Part shown: positions 60,270 to 62,645 of the stretch, in pieces
Layout of the letters: every line of letters starts with the position of its first letter
Position numbering within the stretch: position 1 is the stretch's first letter
Program-made: the position numbers and the translations under genes
Notes under the pieces: generated by a model
What the model saw: only the letters and a program-made list of their open reading frames with translations
Told to the model about the DNA's origin: nothing
Database searches by the model: none
Source of the DNA: Chloroflexota bacterium
GTDB lineage: Bacteria; Chloroflexota; UBA11872
Length of the DNA: 62,645 nt
NCBI GenBank assembly: GCA_022820025.1
Contig: JAJEGF010000026.1
Location: forward strand, 1-62,645
Direction: 5' to 3'

Positions 60270-61535
60270 ATGGCAGGGCGCGGCTGGCTGGCTGCGCTGG
60301 CCCTGGGTCTGGCGGCCCTCCTATTCGGTGGGGTCGGTGTCCCGGTGCTGGCCGACTCGTCCACGGCTACCGACCCCGACGAACCGGATGTGGTCACATC
60401 GGCGGACGTGGCCGGCCGCATCGCCGACGACCTGGCTGACCCGCTCGGCGACCGTCTGAGCGTGATGCTTCGCGAGACGTTGAACTCACTGTTTCCGCCT
60501 GTCTGGCGTCACCCCGAGTCGGCGGCCGCGACCGCCAGTCTCGGGGCCACCACCTCACTGACGCACATGTTGCAGGCCCCCATGGGCTGGGCCTGGGAGT
60601 GGATGCTGACCGTGCCCGACAGCATTGAGCCGGCTCCGGGCGGGGAGCTCGATCAGGCATTTGCCGCCGTGCCCGGCGGGACCGCGTTTCGCGACTTCTT
60701 CATCCCATCGAAGGCCAACCAAGCGTTGCGCGACATGTGGGAACGAACGCGCGATCTCGCCTTGAACGCCAGCACCCCGCTGGTCTCATTGGTGGTGGCC
60801 ATCTTTGTTGGATTTGCGCTGTACAAGGTCTTCGTGGGCGCGCCGGTTGATCTGCGCGCCTTCGCCGGCCAGACCGTGATCGCCGTCGGCTTCGCCCTGG
60901 CCAGTTACACCTTGGTGGAGGCACTGCTGCAGCTCAACAATCTGCTGGTCCAGGCCTTCGTTGGGCTTGGCGGCGACGCCATCAATCGCGACAGCCCGCT
61001 GGAGCTCTATCGGCGATGGGGCTGGGGCGAATCGCGGACGGCTGGAGTCTTGGAGGGACTCTGGATCGATCTGTTCCGGACCCTGCTCTATCTCGTGCTC
61101 TTACTTGAAGTGGCCCTGCTGGCCATGAAGTTTGCACTGCGACTAATCTGGATCTGGGTGCTGGTTGTCGCGGCGCCGATCGTGATGGTGCTCAGCCTAC
61201 TGCCATTCGCCCGCGGCTTGATGGACGCCTGGGTGAAGCGCGTGGTCCAGGTAGTCTTCGAGAAGGCGGCCATCGTGTTCGGTCTGGTGGTCGTGTTTGG
61301 AATCGTGGCAGCGCAGCCTCCGAGCCTTCTGTCGATCGCCACGCTCATCGTCAGCTTGGGCGTGGTCTTGCAATTTCCCCGGTGGCTCATGGCGGGAGTG
61401 GCCGAATTGCCCGCCATAACGCCGCAGTCAGTATGGGGACGGGGTGTCCACCACTATCTCACGGTGCGCAACTTCGTGCGCGACACGCGAGCAATCCCGA
61501 GATCAGCCGGTTCACTTCGAGGTCCGAGTCGCTGA
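60270..61535 (+). CDS. VirB6/TrbL-like polytopic membrane protein
   Basis: A 421-residue protein with an N-terminal signal or anchor (AALALGLAALLFGGVGVPVLA), a periplasmic-looking segment (~30-165) and about five later transmembrane helices (LVSLVVAIFVGFALYKVFVG, TVIAVGFALASYTLVEALL, LLYLVLLLEVALLAMKFAL, IWVLVVAAPIVMVLSLLPF, AIVFGLVVVFGIVAAQPP). Such proteins form the inner-membrane channel of T4SS. Named by topology and position behind virB4. Confidence 0.7.
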   Translation: MAGRGWLAALALGLAALLFGGVGVPVLADSSTATDPDEPDVVTSADVAGRIADDLADPLGDRLSVMLRETLNSLFPPVWRHPESAAATASLGATTSLTHMLQAPMGWAWEWMLTVPDSIEPAPGGELDQAFAAVPGGTAFRDFFIPSKANQALRDMWERTRDLALNASTPLVSLVVAIFVGFALYKVFVGAPVDLRAFAGQTVIAVGFALASYTLVEALLQLNNLLVQAFVGLGGDAINRDSPLELYRRWGWGESRTAGVLEGLWIDLFRTLLYLVLLLEVALLAMKFALRLIWIWVLVVAAPIVMVLSLLPFARGLMDAWVKRVVQVVFEKAAIVFGLVVVFGIVAAQPPSLLSIATLIVSLGVVLQFPRWLMAGVAELPAITPQSVWGRGVHHYLTVRNFVRDTRAIPRSAGSLRGPSR

Positions 61536-61558
61536 TCACCACGAACTGAGCGTCCGCC

Positions 61559-62260
61559 ATGTCGGCACATGCACTCGGCGCTGCGCTCCAGCACGTGCTG
61601 ACCACGGTAACTCGAGTCCTTCTGCGAGCACTCGCCTTACGCCTGAGCGAGCAGATGCGCGAGGTCCAGCCAACCGTCGGGTGGCTATTCGGAGGAGTTG
61701 TCGTGATTGGCGTCATGCCGGCCGCGGCAGCGCTGGTCATGGGGATGCTTCTGCAGACGGTGGTCGCCGGGTCCTTCCCGAGCGGACACTTGCGAGCGGA
61801 CGAACACGCCGAGGGCTGGCGACGGCAGGTCGAAATCAAGGGATCGCTGGTTGGAAGCGAGTCCTCAGGCGAATGGAGTTGGCCGGTTAGTGGACGCCTG
61901 ACCACGCACTACGGTGGGTGCACGTTCGCTATGTGTCCACATTGGGGCATCGATATCGCCGGCGCGCCGGGCACCCCGGTGATGGCGGCCGGTGACGGTG
62001 TCGTTGCTGCCATTGGCTGGGATCCAGACGGCTACGGGCACTACGTGGTCCTCGCGCACGGCGACGGCTGGCAGACACTCTACGCGCACCTGCAGCCGCC
62101 TAACGGCAGCAACCCAAGGCTAAGTCTCAATAGCAGCATTCGTCGCGGCGATCCCGTCGGTGGTCTTGGGAGTTCGGGCGCATCGACAGGTCCGCATCTG
62201 CACTTCGAGATGTGGCGCGATGGACGTCGCGTCGACCCTGGTCGGGAACTTCCGAGCTAG
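61559..62260 (+). CDS. Membrane-anchored M23 peptidase
   Basis: A 233-residue protein with one or two N-terminal transmembrane helices (VGWLFGGVVVIGVMPAAAALV) and a lysostaphin-like M23 domain: HWGIDIAGAPGTPVMAAGDG and TGPHLHFEMWRDG carry the zinc ligands (HxxxD and HxH). It lacks a long coiled linker. In a transfer operon it would open the peptidoglycan for the secretion channel. The stop lies just before the tRNA-Arg fragment. Confidence 0.88.
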   Translation: MSAHALGAALQHVLTTVTRVLLRALALRLSEQMREVQPTVGWLFGGVVVIGVMPAAAALVMGMLLQTVVAGSFPSGHLRADEHAEGWRRQVEIKGSLVGSESSGEWSWPVSGRLTTHYGGCTFAMCPHWGIDIAGAPGTPVMAAGDGVVAAIGWDPDGYGHYVVLAHGDGWQTLYAHLQPPNGSNPRLSLNSSIRRGDPVGGLGSSGASTGPHLHFEMWRDGRRVDPGRELPS

Positions 62261-62270
62261 GCCAATGGAA

Positions 62271-62322
62271 CCCACGGCCTTCTAAGCCGTGGGTCGCAGG
62301 TTCGAATCCTGCCGGGGGCGCC
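62271..62322 (+). pseudogene. Truncated tRNA-Arg(UCU) 3' fragment, probable attachment site
   Basis: The anticodon arm (ACGGC, loop CTTCTAA with anticodon TCT, GCCGT), T-arm GCAGGTTCGAATCCTGC and acceptor 3' strand CGGGGGC with discriminator G are intact. The matching 5' acceptor strand GCCCCCG and D-arm are missing; the sequence upstream is the end of the M23 gene, with only slight D-arm-like similarity (AGCTAGGCCAATGG). Such 3' tRNA pieces mark att sites of tRNA-targeting elements. Confidence 0.8.
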
Positions 62323-62406
62323 GCCGCCTCGAAGCGCCGGGCCTTCCGAACCTGGTACGCGGACCTGAGGCTCGACCGGCCGGCCGTGCCCCAAACGGTG
62401 TTTCCT

Positions 62407-62645
62407 ATGCGAAGTGACCTACGGCCTGTATCTCGCCTCGACCCGACCGCCGACCGACCCGGACCGGACATGCAGCGGACCGCACCTCGACCGCTCGAGC
62501 TCGCGATCCCCATCCTCGGGCCGATGCATATGCCCCAGCCGCCGCTGCCCAGCCCGCCGCTGGCCGACCTGGCCGAGTCGTATCTGCTGCACCTGCAGGC
62601 CTCGCGCCGCAGCCCCGGCACCCTCACCATGTACACGCGCATCCT
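62407..62645 (+). CDS. Second tyrosine recombinase, N-terminal part only (runs off the window)
   Basis: The first 79 residues of an integrase-like protein, cut by the window end. PPLADLAESYLLHLQASRRS followed by PGTLTMYTRI is the SAM-like core-binding motif of phage integrases/XerD. The start is ATG 62407 or ATG 62470 (MQRTAPRPL), both in frame. Catalytic residues lie outside the window. Its position just downstream of the tRNA-Arg fragment suggests it belongs to an element that targets tRNA-Arg. Confidence 0.7.
   Translation, partial: MRSDLRPVSRLDPTADRPGPDMQRTAPRPLELAIPILGPMHMPQPPLPSPPLADLAESYLLHLQASRRSPGTLTMYTRI

Larger units (their letters stand above)
47726..62322 (+). mobile_element. 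Putative integrative and conjugative element at tRNA-Gly
   Basis: From tRNA-Gly to the tRNA-Arg fragment the content is typical of an ICE: tyrosine recombinase, regulators including XRE/ImmA, and a seven-gene run from a ParA-like ATPase through VirB4 to an M23 peptidase. The left limit is set by tRNA-Gly. The right limit is uncertain: no copy of the tRNA-Gly 3' end was found in the window, and the tRNA-Arg fragment at 62271 may be the boundary of this or another element. Relaxase and coupling protein are not seen. Confidence 0.65.

Noticed and set aside
62200-62322. Complete tRNA-Arg gene
   Set aside because: The acceptor 5' strand complementary to CGGGGGC and a D-stem are absent; upstream bases belong to the M23 peptidase gene.

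Overview
The window is a high-GC bacterial chromosome segment. I infer Chloroflexota, of the SAR202/Dehalococcoidia-like marine or host-associated sort. The grounds are the mix of Tat-exported lipoproteins, enolase-superfamily and phytanoyl-dioxygenase catabolic genes, an ATP-dependent DNA ligase, a VanW protein, a DUF2961 protein, and tRNA genes without an encoded CCA. Taxonomy is not proven by the sequence.

Layout. (1) 1-6.9 kb is an accessory region: a tandem ~228-bp repeat, an isolated phage terminase pair, REP-like palindromes, a NucS/DUF91-type nuclease, the 'three-Cys' DUF5131 protein with its partner TcmP (clearly more AT-rich), then about 1.1 kb of decayed DNA. (2) 6.9-10.2 kb is the conserved trio of circularly permuted ATP-grasp, alpha-E protein and transglutaminase. 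(3) 10.2-28 kb is mostly housekeeping: UvrD/PcrA helicase, HAD phosphatase, ATP-dependent ligase carrying an in-frame repeat insertion, ADP-ribosylglycohydrolase, NUDIX, MFS, pyruvate phosphate dikinase, DnaG primase, thioredoxin, MobA, glutamate dehydrogenase and a methyltransferase. (4) 28-34 kb is small-molecule metabolism: a broken C45 acyltransferase gene, VOC and cupin proteins, a DUF2442/DUF4160 pair, transaldolase, a mandelate-racemase-type dehydratase and endonuclease III. (5) 34-42.7 kb holds three paralogous Tat lipoproteins resembling ABC solute-binding proteins, three tiny Tat lipoproteins and a VanW protein, with no transporter permease or ATPase nearby. (6) 42.7-47.5 kb: tRNA-Pro, DUF2961, a sugar-phosphate-isomerase-like TIM barrel, a PhyH dioxygenase and a methyltransferase. 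(7) 47.7 kb to the end is an integrative element next to an intact tRNA-Gly(UCC). It has a tyrosine recombinase, a large cytosolic sensor kinase fused to a DNA-binding response regulator, a 7TM-type membrane protein, an XRE/ImmA pair divergent from a LuxR-type gene across a 33-bp palindrome, and a type IV secretion operon (CpaE/ParA-like ATPase, pilin-like protein, PrgI/VirB3-like protein, VirB4 ATPase, VirB6-like protein, M23 peptidase). It is followed by a truncated tRNA-Arg(UCU) 3' piece and the start of a second integrase.

How the parts may work together. The mobile element looks like a conjugative or mobilisable element whose transfer operon is probably controlled by the XRE/ImmA switch, the LuxR-type regulator and the kinase-regulator fusion. 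Relaxase and coupling protein are not in the window and would have to lie beyond the right edge. The left accessory region looks like a relic or defence island. Several genes have conserved N-termini that begin upstream of any ATG/GTG/TTG, so non-standard starts or small sequence errors should be considered.
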